From NCBI GenBank assembly GCA_030435675.1, contig CM059625.1, forward strand, positions 4,092,001 through 4,156,000: DNA of 64,000 bases. Reading direction: 5' to 3'. The notes under the pieces are model-generated. The model worked only from the letters and a program-made list of their open reading frames with translations. It was not told the origin of the DNA and did no database searches. Both the position numbers and the translations under genes were made by a program. This DNA comes from Steinernema hermaphroditum. Taxonomy: Eukaryota > Nematoda > Chromadorea > Rhabditida > Steinernematidae. Shown here piece by piece: positions 23,427 to 35,344 of the stretch (position 1 is the first letter of the stretch; each line of letters opens with the position of its first letter).

Positions 23427-26002
23427 CTTACACTCCTGAAATGGCGAACTGATGAGACGGAAACGAACGGAAGAGCAGAGACGGCGGTGGAAGAAAAACA
23501 CCAAACTGGTGAGCATCTTGGCGTGCGCTGCACAAATAAGTTCACTGTTGACAGTTCGCCTTCGCAAACAGGTTTTAGGGTGTTGTTCTTAGCTAAATCG
23601 CTTAGAAATCAATAGCCAGAAAAGAATCACTGCTATCGCGAACCCGATCATCGTGGACTATTCTAGGACTTCGAGGTTCTGCTTCAAAGACCATTTTCAA
23701 TAATTAAAAAAGGCAATTCTCATTTAAAAACAAAATGCATCGGGTCTTCTGTACTGCAAACCACATGAACGCAGTGCATTTTAGCTTTATTGTGAGCATC
23801 TGATACATCTATCATTCGGAGTCGTCCAGTAAGAATCCAAACGAAGTTCTCCTGGTAGTTGAGGAGTCAGAATCGACTTAGCGGCGCCGGAATGATCGAG
23901 CGTGTGGATCAGAAAGCTCTGTAGATCACAAAGGCACCGTCCCATTCTGGTTGATCCTTGAGATCTCGCAGATTTTCGCAAGGATATAACGACACTGTTC
24001 CTCATGTGTCATGTTGGAACCACTCTTATCGCTTTCTGTTCTACGCAAACTCAAATGATCTGCACATTCAATGGGGACGGAGTATATGTGTCGAAACTAA
24101 GCTGAAGTGCTGTGTTTGTTACTATTTACCGCAAAAATTGAGCTGTGCATTTTAATTCTAGCACTCTCTCATTGTACTACACACATGCTTTGTCGCATTA
24201 TTGTTGCACACAAATAAATCTGTACGAGTTTACGAGTTTACGAGTTTATTTCTCGTATCTAAGGCTTACGCCTTGCGAGACGTCATATATATGCACAAAA
24301 ACCACATTGTCACTCCGTAGTCGTCGGTCTTCTGGCTTCGGCGCAGGGCACAGCATCAGAGTAGAAGGCGACGATCCCATCAGTGTGCGCGGGCATCAGA
24401 GAGGCGAAAAGTTGACCCCGGAGACGGTGGAACACAGCAAGCCCATCTTCAGCTCGGGTGGCAGCGCGGACGTCGGAGTTGAGAAGCTTCTTCGGCGGCT
24501 TCCGCGGGCAGCACGGGCGAAGAACGGCATCTGGGCGAAACGCGTCGGTGGAGCACAACGGGCAAACCGGGAACCATCAAGGCAGCTGGCGGCACAGACT
24601 TCGGAGTTGTAACGCTTCTTCGGCTTCTCTGGCGGCGCGGGTGGAGTCGGGCGGCAGTGACGGGCTTCTTGGCAAGACGCTGGAACTACGGCTCCCTGGT
24701 GTTCCAGGCCTTCTGGGAGCCGGGGCGATCGTTGCACCAACAACGACGGCCGAGAACGACCGCTCACTCAACTCATTCGGCTCAGACAGCCTCAGAAAGA
24801 GCGAGTGGACGACCCGACCGATCACTGGGAACACAAATGCTCACTATAAATCTGTACACTGTTCGTTATTCGAACTGGGCTATATTCCGATCATATAAAC
24901 AGTGAACTCAATAGATTTTCTCGATCATAAAGTGTATGGGGTTGTTTATTATTCTCGGATATCAGCAGAGAGGAGCATCATCGTTTCACGTAATATGGCT
25001 TTGAATCCAACAAATGAGTTACATAGCAGTTTCCATTTGTATTAGTCTTGAAAACTGTGTGAAGGCCACCTGACATTTCTTACCGAACAAAGCAACTCTT
25101 CGTTTCAAGCCAAGCTTTCTGAAGGCCTACATAGGCGCCTGCAGAACTCAGGCGCTTCCTGCGATGCGCATCAGAATTGACGAATGTCGACAGTCGTCAG
25201 GTCGATCCGCAAACGCCGTTTCCCGCCAACAACTAACCGGCAGTGGTTAACTTCGAAACTTTCCGATTCTCTGTGGTAATCTACCTAGTCAGTTGCTAGT
25301 TTAAAATTTAAACTTTCGTGGCTGTTTTTGAAAACGTAGCGAATGTTGTTGTTGATCGAGCGAACAGCGGTCGCTATCGATAGAAAGGCGATCGTGTTGT
25401 TGTGTTCAAAAGTGAGCAGAGCACATTGGCTGCTGATTGGCTCCCTCATTATACTGCACTTTGTATTTTGTCTGTACAATGTGTAAGACGCGCATTAACC
25501 CCTTCGTTCACGACATGGCCTGTCGGACCAAAACTATATCACTATCGTTTGTAAATCTCTGGCGTATTTGCAAATCTCACTGATTCACTACTTTGGTTTG
25601 TTGAGTTCAGAGTGGTCCATTACGTCGCGTTTGTAATTGACCGAATCAATATCACTAAGAAGCAGTTTCGAGAAGAACTAAGAGTCACTTTACCGGATGC
25701 CCCTGTTTCTGATTTAGTCTGTCCATGAGGGCTGAATGATTCATTCGGCCGTTGACGTTGCTTGTCGTCGATCTTATTCCTCGTGACATGATTATAATTA
25801 ATACCGCAGAATTTATCCCACCTCCGTCCGCAAGAAGACGATGAAAAGCGCGCGCCGTCGCGCCATTTCACTAATTGTTCGGAGAACGATGAACTGCCTT
25901 TGTGCAGTGGACTTTGCCAGTATTGCTGTATGCGCTCTCCGTGCACCACGCTTTATTTTTCGAGGAGTTTATTGCTAATCGCGGGAGTTGTTTTAGATCT
26001 TT
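23427..26002. other. Intergenic, mostly repeat
   Basis: Contains R1 (24223-24840, listed separately) and otherwise no recognisable gene. The open stretches on both strands inside R1 reflect its GC-rich composition. Confidence 0.5.
24223..24840 (+). repeat. R1 interspersed repeat, longest copy
   Basis: Begins with a small tandem array of TACGAGTT (three units), then TACGCCTTGCGAGACGTC shared with 15.6 kb. It contains an internal duplication: two segments with GGCxxCxxACxTCGGAGTTG followed by CTTCTTCGGC. The tail CTGGAACTACGGCTCCCTGG, GTTCCAGGCC and CACTCAACTCATTCGG also matches degraded copies at about 50.7 and 52.1 kb. No terminal inverted repeats or poly(A) seen. Confidence 0.75.
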
Positions 26003-26263
26003 ATGACCGAGCCAGGTCTTCTCATGCACGTACTGTGCCTTGGACCAGAGAATCAGGAGATCGCTGCACGCATCAACATTCGATGCGAAATGAACTACGT
26101 GCGTCAAGAGTTGGCTCGAATCTTCGGCTACAACCCTGACGTGCTAAGCATCTTCTGCAAAGACAAGGAAGTCGGAGGCCATGACACTCCGCTCAGCTTG
26201 GGAATGACCGGATTTAATGAAGAATTGGAATTCTACACGAACACCATCGGAGAGCTGCAATGA
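26003..26263 (+). CDS. Divergent SUMO-like protein lacking C-terminal diglycine
   Basis: A single-exon gene for 86 residues. The start follows a 3' splice consensus (gttgttttag) by 6 bases. The chain fits the SUMO beta-grasp fold along its length: ARINIRCEMNYVRQEL (strand and helix), then DVLSIFCKDKEV and DTPLSLGM, matching RFLFDGRRI and DTPKLLEM of the canonical SUMO at 27590. It ends IGELQ without Gly-Gly, so it could not be conjugated by the usual route. It is encoded 1.3 kb upstream of smo-1 on the same strand. Relation to SUMO is inferred from the alignment by eye; a structural or binding role, not a modifier role, is likely. Confidence 0.7.
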   Translation: MTEPGLLMHVLCLGPENQEIAARINIRCEMNYVRQELARIFGYNPDVLSIFCKDKEVGGHDTPLSLGMTGFNEELEFYTNTIGELQ

Positions 26264-27240
26264 TGGAATTGTGCAATGCTCTAATTGGACTAACTGACCT
26301 CATGTTTCTTATCATATGTGAATGACTGTTGTACACTCCAATGCAATGTACCAAGCAGAATACCAAGAAGTATGGGACTTTAGTTTGAAACATGAAATGA
26401 AACACAATGTTATTCGCTATATCGGATTCGCTTTCGAGTGCCCAAAATTTCGGATAAGGCTACAACTTTAAGTATGGGGAGCTTGGGAGCTTCTATCGTT
26501 CAAGCATCTCAATGGTGACTGGTGAAACTAACCCGGTCAGTTAAGTTAAGTTCAGCGCACACTAGAAACAAAAAAATTGATAAATAAATATAAAACTGCC
26601 CTGTGTACTTCGGTATTAAATTTTACCAATAAACCATTTCTCTAATGTGCGCTATGGAAAAGTGCACGATAAGACTACTATACAAGGGGGTCTGCAGCAT
26701 GCGCGCCGCTTAACGTATGTGAGGGGGGAGGCCGCAACGTCTTCTAAGGTGGGTGCTTTTGCGCTTAATAAATATGTCTACAGTTATGTGAAAAAAGGCA
26801 CACACTCCTGTTTTGATAACTGTGGAACTTGGATTCAAAAATAAAAGAATTTGAACACATAACGAGTACGTGGATAATTTTGAACTCACAGATCATACAC
26901 CAAAGATTCTGGAAATCACCATCGCCTTGTGGACTTGAAAATTTGTAAGCATGCAGGAAGCTGCTCCCAATCTCTGCATAGAAAATTACAGTATTAAGGA
27001 GCGACATACAGAACCCTCGTAACCACATGCATGCTAGCGGTAACGTATGCCTTACACCCGGGATGAGCAACACATTGTCCCATTTTACTTGCCACTGTTC
27101 TGGAACGCTTCATTAAAGCTAAGCTTTTGCTTACGACCCAGTGGCCATTCGACATAGCTTATCGTCAAATATCGTGCAACCATTCCCATTATACATTCCC
27201 ATTCCCAGCCAATATACGGCTGTCCTGCACACATGCCATA

Positions 27241-27276
27241 TGGATCTGGATCTGGATCTGGGTCTGGATCTGGATC
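27241..27276 (+). repeat. GGATCT microsatellite
   Basis: About six tandem units of TGGATC, one changed to TGGGTC, between the two SUMO-type genes. It creates an open frame in several phases (Asp-Pro or Trp-Ile repeats), which is an artefact of the repeat. Confidence 0.9.
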
Positions 27277-27537
27277 AGATTGCCGATGCACAATGGCCAA
27301 CGCATAAACATATCTTGCAGGAGGTGCATTGTATATATCATCCCCGGGACTAGATGTCCTTTTGCCATCCTATGCATATGCTGTGACGTTTGGTTATCCA
27401 AACGGTCTTGACGCGATTTTGTTATGCGAGTTGGAAATGCGCGGTAATCCCGCGCATGCAATCGCTTTTCACAGTTATCGCTTCGTATCCCATTGTGTGC
27501 GCATCGTTTGATCCATGTTCACACTTTTCGTCGATGC

Positions 27538-27545
27538 TATATAAA
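27538..27545 (+). promoter_or_regulatory. TATA box upstream of SUMO gene
   Basis: TATATAAA sits 45 bases before the SUMO ATG, which would put transcription start about 15-20 bases upstream of the coding region. There is no 3' splice consensus just upstream of this ATG, unlike many other genes in the window. Assignment is by position and consensus only. Confidence 0.4.
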
Positions 27546-27589
27546 CGATAATCGTGAATGCTAATTCAGAGCACAATCTCATTCGAGCC

Positions 27590-27859
27590 ATGGCCGATCA
27601 AGCTGCTACTTCGAGCGAAGACTACATCAAGCTGAAGGTCGTCGGCCAAGACGCGAATGAAGTTCACTTCCGCGTCAAGTCGAAGACGACCATGGGAAAG
27701 CTGAAGAAGTCGTATGCCGATCGCACAGGCGTCAACGTCAACAGCCTGCGCTTCCTCTTCGACGGACGCCGTATCAACGACGAGGACACTCCGAAGCTGC
27801 TGGAAATGGAGGAAGACGACGTCATCGAAGTCTATCAGGAGCAAGTCGGCGGTCTCTAA
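27590..27859 (+). CDS. smo-1: SUMO (small ubiquitin-like modifier)
   Basis: An 89-residue, intronless gene for the ubiquitin-like modifier attached to lysines through the E1/E2 (Ubc9) pathway. A short acidic N-terminus is followed by the beta-grasp core: [22 protein letters not shown], here given as its two halves EVHFRVK and [13 protein letters not shown], then [17 protein letters not shown] and DVIEVYQEQ. The chain ends VGGL, so a SUMO protease needs to remove only one residue to expose Gly-Gly. Similarity to nematode SMO-1 is very high. I chose the ATG giving MADQAATS, not the in-frame upstream ATG at 27554, because the family begins there and the TATA box fits. Confidence 0.96.
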   Translation: MADQAATSSEDYIKLKVVGQDANEVHFRVKSKTTMGKLKKSYADRTGVNVNSLRFLFDGRRINDEDTPKLLEMEEDDVIEVYQEQVGGL

Positions 27860-28554
27860 GTTTCGTACCCCGTTGTTCCAAACTGTTCGATCTACTGCTT
27901 TAATTCTCGGTTAATACATGTATTATGTGCAATTGCAGTGGTCTATGGTCACAGTTTAGTGGCTCTATAGTGGTCGCGATCATGGTCGGATGATGTCCAG
28001 TCTAGATGTCGCTTCTCCTTACAGCGTTTATGCGCTTAGTTGGGGCTTTACAGATGCTCCGAATATAAGTGAGACCGGATGCTACTGAAGGTGAAATCGT
28101 GGTATTCGTTCACTGAGAAAAAGCTAAGCTGGCTTTTTTTTTATTTGGTCTACTGTTGTAGGAGGGAACACCGCCCAATGTGTTAACAAAAGTCCTGGCA
28201 AAGCCGTTCGAGAATAACGCAAAATTCAAAGCAAATATCAATAACAAATGGCTTTATTTATCATAACCGTTCGCAAGACTACTTCCGCAAATAAGTCACA
28301 ATGAAGTTCAGAAAAATCACTACGTTGATGGTGTGCAAAAAGAACAAAGCAACACCATATGGAACATAACGAATAATCATCAGTTACACTGCAAGATGAA
28401 CATAACATTGCACACGGGAAGAGCTACAAATGAGAGCCATGAAGGGCAGCGAACAAAATAAGGCATACATGAAGAACAACTTTAAAAGTGAGCGTGCTTT
28501 TACTTAGGCGCATGCTCACCGGTTATTTCTAAATGATTCACAATATTACCGGAC
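27860..28554. other. Intergenic, SUMO 3' region
   Basis: Convergent 3' ends of the SUMO gene (+) and the orphan gene (-). No gene recognised. Confidence 0.5.
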
Positions 28555-29709
28555 CTAGGGATTCGGTGGAATGCCGAAGGGAAAAGCCACGGGTTCACCA
28601 TCGTCATCCCTGGGAGGTCTGCCGGACATCCGGAGATTAAGAGGAGGATGTTCCGGCTGAAGGTCAGAAGTAACTGTCCACGTCTTGCGATGTTTTGTGA
28701 ACTGGATCGACTTTCCATGCTCTGCGTATTCTCGAATAAACTGATTCTGGCGCTCTATAAAAATTCCTGTAGATTAACTGTGTATCTTCATCAGTTTACC
28801 TGCCACAGTTCCCTTGATTTTGATAGAAATGTGCTGATGAGCATTTTTCATAAAGGTAACGTCCTCGCAGAACACATTTTCCAGGGCGTCCGTTGCCGTG
28901 CCGCACATCAGATATATCAGCCAGTACTAAAAAGGCTAATGAGAGCTGGATTCATTGAAAGCAGTACTTACGAACTGACAGTGCTGCAGATCAAAAAACT
29001 TCTTCAGATCACCTGCCAAGGTTTCGAGTCGCAAAAATTTTTTGTCACCGCCATGGGACAACAGAATGTCGAAGAACTTGACGCGGTGCTAAAGAGGAAT
29101 GCTGAGCATCTGACATGGCTATTGGCATTAAAGTTATCACAGTTCTCATATGTCTACGGTTTTCGCTCTCTCATATTTGACTATGTTCCTCATATATAAA
29201 ACCGCCTACCGGAAGGCAATGCAAATGCCAATCTTCCTTCAGTCTCCTCCTGTAGCCGGCAGATCCACCGGCCGACTTCCACGCCAGCACGCGTCTCATG
29301 ATAATCCAGTCTCGGCGCTGAATGTAGACTGCATCGGCAGTAAACTGGCCCTTCTCGTTCCGTGCGAGGACATGCTGGTCAGTCAGGACCATAACCATCA
29401 TTTCGACTGCTTCCCAGTCGAGGTCCTCTTGGTAGATATCACTGCAAGGCGTTGATGCTCTGTCTGTACGCTCATGAGTGCTTACCGGAGGGATTGCTTA
29501 ATTTGTTTGAGCGTGGCGCGCGGACGGAGAATAACGACGATGCTTATGGACTTCACCAGAAAGTACACTGGATCGATGGTAGGCGGCAGGTCCGGGCCTA
29601 TCTGTCTATGGACGAATTCCCTGTTCATAATTTCGTCCACAGACATTCCACAAACGATCTGAAAGTGGCATGTGTTTCCATCGATAAACGACGCCCCAAG
29701 TAGGACACG
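28555..29709 (-). CDS. Orphan protein X1 (5' end not found), at least 299 aa
   Basis: Five exons join cleanly: 29709-29486, 29441-29210, 29088-28972, 28926-28800 and 28754-28555, all with short introns. The exon at 29709 starts after a 3' splice site (ataactgcag) in phase 0, so one or more 5' exons are missing from my model. No signal peptide, membrane helix or known motif is visible in the part read. Landmarks are PDLPPTIDP, SISIVVILRPRATLKQIK, AVYIQRRDWIIMRRVLAW, a Cys-containing YWLIYLMCGTATDALENVF segment and a Pro-rich end (RPPRDDDGEP, FGIPPNP). It is a paralogue of 30679-31225. I do not recognise the family. Confidence 0.65.
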
Positions 29710-30678
29710 CTGCAGTTATTCGAATGGTAGTGCAGCGACGTAGTAAGTCCGCCGTCCGAGGAAGCAGGTGTCCCTAAGGGTGGCGGTGCGCTCGTTCAAA
29801 CTTTCCACAGGAAGAGCCATAGAAAATTTGAATCAAGCGATGCGCGGTCGTTTGAGGAGACTTCTTCCTCATGGCGCCAGACGACAAAAGGACTGCGTTG
29901 GCAACTGACGATAAAGTTCGTATCACGCGTCTTTTTACATAAGTACAGCCTCCAAAAGTCCTCAAAAACTTTAGCGACGAGTGATCGCGTAGTGCGAGCA
30001 GCAGACAGTTTATACACCTTAGACGCTTGCACTTATGAGGCGGAATATCACGCAGAATAATGGCTTCAACAGCAGCAACGTGATCACACCGTGAGCAGCG
30101 CCAAGGGGATCTGATTCAGCTATATCTGTCACCTAGCAGGAGCGCTCAAAAAGGCTGCCACTCGGAGGAAGGCACTGATGGACAAAGTGATCGTCCGCTC
30201 GCCAAAGCGCAGGTGCCAATGCTAAAGATAGCGTGAGCGCGATCGCCCTCCTACACAAGTGCAACAAAGGACAATGATGTGAAAACTGCCATAAACGCCG
30301 GTGAGCCGGTGGATCGAAGCAGACGAATTGTTGTCCGTACACATCATACACCGCAATGTACAAAATTTTTATTAGACAGTGTCGCGAAAATTTTAAAGTC
30401 GCTCAGAAAGATTGTAATCATCAATAAGCGGGCACGCGATGGATGGATTCCATGCAGGCTTAGCAAGCATTCAATTAAAACACATAACGGGAGATCAACA
30501 AGGTATGTTTGCTTAATTAGGCTTCAAAAAGGACGATAGAACCATTGTAGGGCAGAGTAACGCGGAGACGGAGCAGTACGATCAGGACGGCGGACGAAAT
30601 GCGGCTGCTCGCGGATCGCAACTAAACATCATGCCCTGTAAAAGTGCATTTTCAAACTGACACGCGTACCTGGCCGTC
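29710..30678. other. Probable 5' region of X1
   Basis: Missing 5' exons of X1 may lie here (minus), but none could be fixed. At about 30235-30365 the sequence resembles 31260-31370 upstream of X2 (shared ACAATGATGTGAA), showing that the duplication included upstream DNA. Confidence 0.4.
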
Positions 30679-31225
30679 CTACTCATCGTTCGCCTTGTCG
30701 GACGTAGCAGAAGACTTCCACTCCAGGACCTTTCTCAGTGTTGCCCAGTCGCTCTTCTCGATCATTACGGAATCGCGAGCCGAGAAAGTGTACTGGCCGG
30801 CGGTGTTGCACTCAAAAATTTGGAGTCCAACAAAAAAAGCCAACAGCTTATCCACAACTGCAAAGCCTGGGTCCTCCTTGTAGATGTCGCTGCAAATGAT
30901 GTCATGCATCTAAGCCGTAAGCCCGCACAACGACTTACAAGAGCAATTCTTTAATGCGATCCGAGGTTGACCGAGGGCGTAGAATGACGACCACACAGAG
31001 GGTCTTGAATAAAAACTCATCGGCATCGACATCCGGTGGGAGAGTAGGAGCACCATTGCAAGGCGAAATTTCCATAGTTTGTCTGAAAGTTTTATTAAAG
31101 GTAACTTCTACATTGTTCGCAACGAGTAAGGCATTGTGATATTCAAAGCAAATAGGGTCATAGGGGTCACAAGATACATATGTCAAAAGATAAAGGTACA
31201 TTTTTTCAACTTCCCATAAAATCAT
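30679..31225 (-). CDS. Orphan protein X2, paralogue of X1, shorter
   Basis: Exons about 31225-30939 and 30889-30679; the 5' limit is uncertain. Aligned to X1, the shared landmarks are APTLPPDVDADEFLFKT, LCVVVILRPRSTSDRIKE, FDIYKEDPGFAVVDKLLAF and VMIEKSDWATLRKVLEWKS. The exon junction falls at the same place (before DIY[KQ]ED). X2 stops shortly after EWKS, where X1 continues for about 180 residues, so X2 is either a truncated copy or has 3' exons I missed. A possible first exon with a signal-peptide-like start lies at 31669-31334 (minus), but I could not join it. Confidence 0.55.
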
Positions 31226-33744
31226 ACATGGGTGTTGTGTGCGAAAATGGCGAGGCGGAATAGAGGGCGATCGGTAGCGATTTCACCCTCACATGGTTGG
31301 AAAGGAGAACAATGATGTGAATGTTGCTATAAATCACGATGCACCGTCGGTTGGAACGTGCTGGTACTGTTCTTCAGAAAAGTGTCTCTGGTTAGGTGAA
31401 ATTTTACAGTGATTCACTATTTTTCCATCATGACTAGTTGCCAACTGCATTCGAAAGTATTGGTAACGCCTTTGAACTTTGTCAGCCGGTGCAGCATGCA
31501 CAACGGATAAGAAGCACAGGCCGGGGACCATTGTGGAAGGTGAAGCGCGCCACGCAAGAAGCACGAGCGCTTCCATAAGCACACTAACGCTGTCACGGGA
31601 TTTGCAATCGGGCGTGCCTACCTCACGAGGAGCGCGAGGGGACGCAGGTTGGCTGCATGGAAAAGACATTCGTGGAAGCTCTCACAGCAATCAGCGAAGG
31701 GTGGCAAAACGCCGGACAAGATTGTACATGACTGCGCACCGTAGAAGAGCTCTCCTGCCGGAGGAACAAAGACAACGAGAAATAATAGAAGTGTTCTCGG
31801 AACTTGCAGCCTATATTTTGTGGTTGCATTACATAGTAGTCGTTATACCCCCGGTTCGGCTTCCGATAAGATGAATCGCGTTTGATCCGCAAACACCTCG
31901 GATAATAGCTATTAGAGGCAAGGGATCAATCATGAGTCATGTGATGTGCTGCTTACTGGGCTGACTTGCCATGGAGACGCATGAGCTGTCGCAGAATGCA
32001 TAGCTCTCTTTTCCACATATTATTTAGTCAGAGGTAGGTTAGCACGAGGAAGAGGAATCAATGAAGAAGCATGTTTCACACATAAATCATATCGCCAGAT
32101 TGCGGTATAGCTAACATGAGGCGTTCAACCTTTATGTCTATCAAAATCGAGGATCATGTAGTGCATTAGAGAACATATAACTGCATTGCCACTTAATCCG
32201 TTTTTGTTAAATGCCAGTTGCTAATAATCGGGCAACAATCCCATGACATCATCGTGAGTCATTACATGGTCGCATGCTCCGGATAAACATAGATCCGAGC
32301 TGCGTGATGATAATCCAGATGACATCTAATACGAGCCAGGTGACCCGAAAGAGCATCTTGACAGCATCGATAGCATCGTCTGAGCGAGCGGTCGAATCAG
32401 AAGAGGCTGATGGTGAGCCAGTGATCAAAGGGTCAATTGTGATAAAACAATTTTGTTTGGTGTGCCACAAAATTGAAGTCTACTCCGCCATGCTGGGAAT
32501 CGCGGTGCTCCATCGTCTACATCCCCATCGGAATCATCACCGCTTCTCTTCTATACTCACAATCTCACCGGATCACCGGCTTCGACTATGATGCCGTCTC
32601 TGCCACCGCAATCAGAAAAAAAGAAGCGATCATGGTGGAACGCTGTGCCCTTCTGTTCGCGTAGGACGTCATTCGAGGCGTAATGTCGTCGTGGATTTCG
32701 AAATGTAAACGATGAGTGTTTTACATTTAAATGAAGGATCGGAACTATACTCGCACTGACTCACACTCTCGGTTTTTGAGCGATCTAATCTAGCACAGAG
32801 AACAAAAGATCCGCCAGCGCCAATAACTCTTTCCTGCACAATTACTTCCTTGCTTTCCAACTGTATGGCGTGTTCCTATTGCGGATGTCCTCAAAGCGCG
32901 ATAACGTCAACGTGTCCCGCACAGGTGGTCCTAGTCACACGTTTGCGGAAGACCAACTGAGGTCGTTCGCACAGTTGCCATGTGTTCGTCGCTTATCAGC
33001 AATTCGCGTGGAATATCCGTCTCAAGCGCGTTACATAATTGGCGACAGTTTACTCATTCTGAGATCATAGTTGCGTGTCGTTGTCGTGGCGACCCTTGCC
33101 CTTCTCCCGCAGTTTGCAGTCGTTATCGCTTCTCTGTTTAGTTAGTCATCACCGCTGTTTAACACAGTGTCATCTGTTCATTTTCGCTATTTTGCGACAA
33201 TTTTTGTAGTCTCAATACAAAAGTATATTTTCTATCCGTGTTTGTTGCGTTCTCCGCTCAATCGATCGAACTTTTAGGCTCATACCAAAGTGAGTTTGCC
33301 CTTTTGGAGTGTTTGCGATGTACCGCAACGTTTGTGATATTTATATGCCAGCGGTTCATAATCTGCTTCTCCGATACTCGTCATCTTTTCTTTCTCTCAT
33401 TACGATGCCGGTATTGTTATCAGCGAATGAGATTGCTCCTTCTTCACGTTTTTCTCGCGAACTGGCGCCATTTTGCTTGCAACTCCGCTCGTTTTACACA
33501 GTTGCTTTCTTACGTGTAAGGCTCGCTTTCGCAGTATTGCACTTTCGCAAATTGGACTTATAGTTGAGGTCTTTTACAACTGAATCGTACACATTTGGAC
33601 ACATCTGCGGCAAATCGACATTGTTCGTTTTCCGATAGATCATTTTGTGACCTTAATGGTATTACTTATGGTTTTATCTTATAACATAAAGGCGTCTTCG
33701 CGATGCTGTTCATCTTAAAACCGTTTTCAGATCCTAAAACTGCC
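31226..33744. other. Intergenic, one doubtful exon
   Basis: Open stretch 31334-31669 (minus) contains MVPGLCFLSVVHAAPADKV, which looks like a signal peptide and could be the first exon of X2. Nothing else is recognised to 33744. Confidence 0.35.
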
Positions 33745-35344
33745 ATGACACAGAGCTGCCAAACGAGAAGTTACAAATACCACGTTGTTTTCATCGCCGT
33801 CATCGCAGCCTTTCTCATCCGATTCATCAGAACCTCCAACGAAAATGTTGATGTACACGTTGAAGGCTATGTTGATACAAGATTCGAGAAAGTTCGAGAG
33901 GTATTCAGGTGGTAATTGCGTGCGTGTTTCGTCTTTTATCAATGATGTTTAGACAAAATTTGATCAGTGGCTGGGAGCGCGACGGTGGCGCGTTAGCGGT
34001 TTATCACAAAGGAAAGCTGGTGGTCGACCTATGGGGTGGCTACGCAGATAAGGAATCCGACAGGAAATGGAAGAGAGACACTATGAACATCGCCTTTTCC
34101 TCATCCAAAGCCGTTGGTGCCGTATGTATTGCAATGCTCGTTGACCGGGGCCACCTCTCTTATGATGACCTACTCGTGAAGTTTTGGCCTGAATTCGGGA
34201 AGATGGGAAAAGAAAACGTCACTGTCCAGATGATTATGTCACACACGGTGAGCTGGTCACGGCATGTCGTGGTTTCATATGTGTTATCTGTGTATTTTTG
34301 TAGTCGGGACTCGTCATCGTCGACACCCCGATCAGTTTCGAAGATGCTCTCGACCATAAGCGCATGTCGAAAATTTTGGAGGAACAGTCACCTTACTGGG
34401 CCCCTGGCGAGCACCTGGGATATCACGCTGTGACCTACGGGTGGTTGGTTGATCAAATTGTGAGACGCGCCGACCCGAAGAAGCGCTCGATTGGGACCTT
34501 CTTGAAAGAAGAGATTACTGATAAGCACGGTTTAGTTTAGATTCTATACTATGCGTACGTGGAGAGATAACGTTTTTAGGCCTGGAGTTTTATTTCGGTC
34601 TGCCTTTGGAGATGGCGCACCGTGTAGCTCGTTTGAACAGCGCAAACATTTGGCATAGAATCGACGAATTCATGACTGACCCAGGCAACATAGATTACCT
34701 GCATATCTTGAAGGACTCTCTCACCACTCAATACCTACTGAAGATGGCTTCGAATCCTTCTTGGATGCAAACAGTTTTTGTAAGCATAGCACTACTATGA
34801 TCACTACATTTCAATCCATTTCAGAAAGTAACGATGAACAACCCAGAGCTGTACATGCTGGAACAACCGGCCGCCCTCGGAATTGGGACCGCCCGTGACA
34901 TGGCCAAACTATTCGAGCTGCTTCTAGATGAAAAGATCGTTTCCAAGGCAACGCTTGACCTCATCTCGAAACCGTACATCAAGAAGAACGACATCGTAAC
35001 AGGAGTTTGCTTCGAACGAGGCTTCGGGTTCACGTACCTTCCTGTCACTAAAAATGAAGTAAGTACAGTAGTGAGGTGCTAACTTGACCGACGTGTCAAG
35101 GTCGAACGATGTTCTGCGTGACCTGTGACTCATGCGGCTACTGACGTCTTTGATGCACCCATTTTAGAGCACTTACACCCTCGTTGGACATGCTGGTCTT
35201 GGAGGGCAGAACATGCGCTATGACCGAGAAAACGACCTGGCTTTCGCTTACCTCAGCAACGGACTAAAAGGAGGACTTGGCGATTCGGCGCGGACGTACG
35301 TTCTGCTGAAAGAAGCAATCTACGACAGTGTCTTCAACTCTTAG
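33745..35344 (+). CDS. Beta-lactamase-fold serine hydrolase (LACTB/esterase-like)
   Basis: Six exons: 33745-33908, 33953-34247, 34304-34529, 34580-34779, 34825-35058, 35168-35344; 431 residues. Start chosen 15 bases after a 3' splice consensus (ccgttttcag). A single N-terminal membrane segment lies at about 13-27, so the catalytic domain is membrane-anchored. The catalytic S-x-x-K is S104-S-S-K107 (FSSSKAVGA). The second motif is YHA in LGYHAVTYGWLV, in place of YxN, as in esterase-like members of the class C fold. The third is HAG in VGHAGLGGQ. The GYVDxRFEKVREVF opening is typical of the nematode LACT family. Substrate is unknown; the family includes esterases and peptidases and is not known as an antibiotic resistance gene in animals. 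Confidence 0.9.

Larger units (their letters stand above)
26264..27589. other. Intergenic between SUMO-like gene and SUMO gene
   Basis: No gene recognised. AATAAA-type polyadenylation signals for the upstream gene lie at about 26580 and 26630. The segment also holds a hexanucleotide microsatellite and the TATA motif listed separately. Confidence 0.5.

Noticed and set aside
24310..24905. Several long open frames on both strands
   Set aside because: They fall inside the R1 repeat, and the frames are not shared with the 15.6-kb copy.
27085..27461. Asp-Pro or Trp-Ile repeat proteins
   Set aside because: They are translations of the GGATCT microsatellite in different frames.
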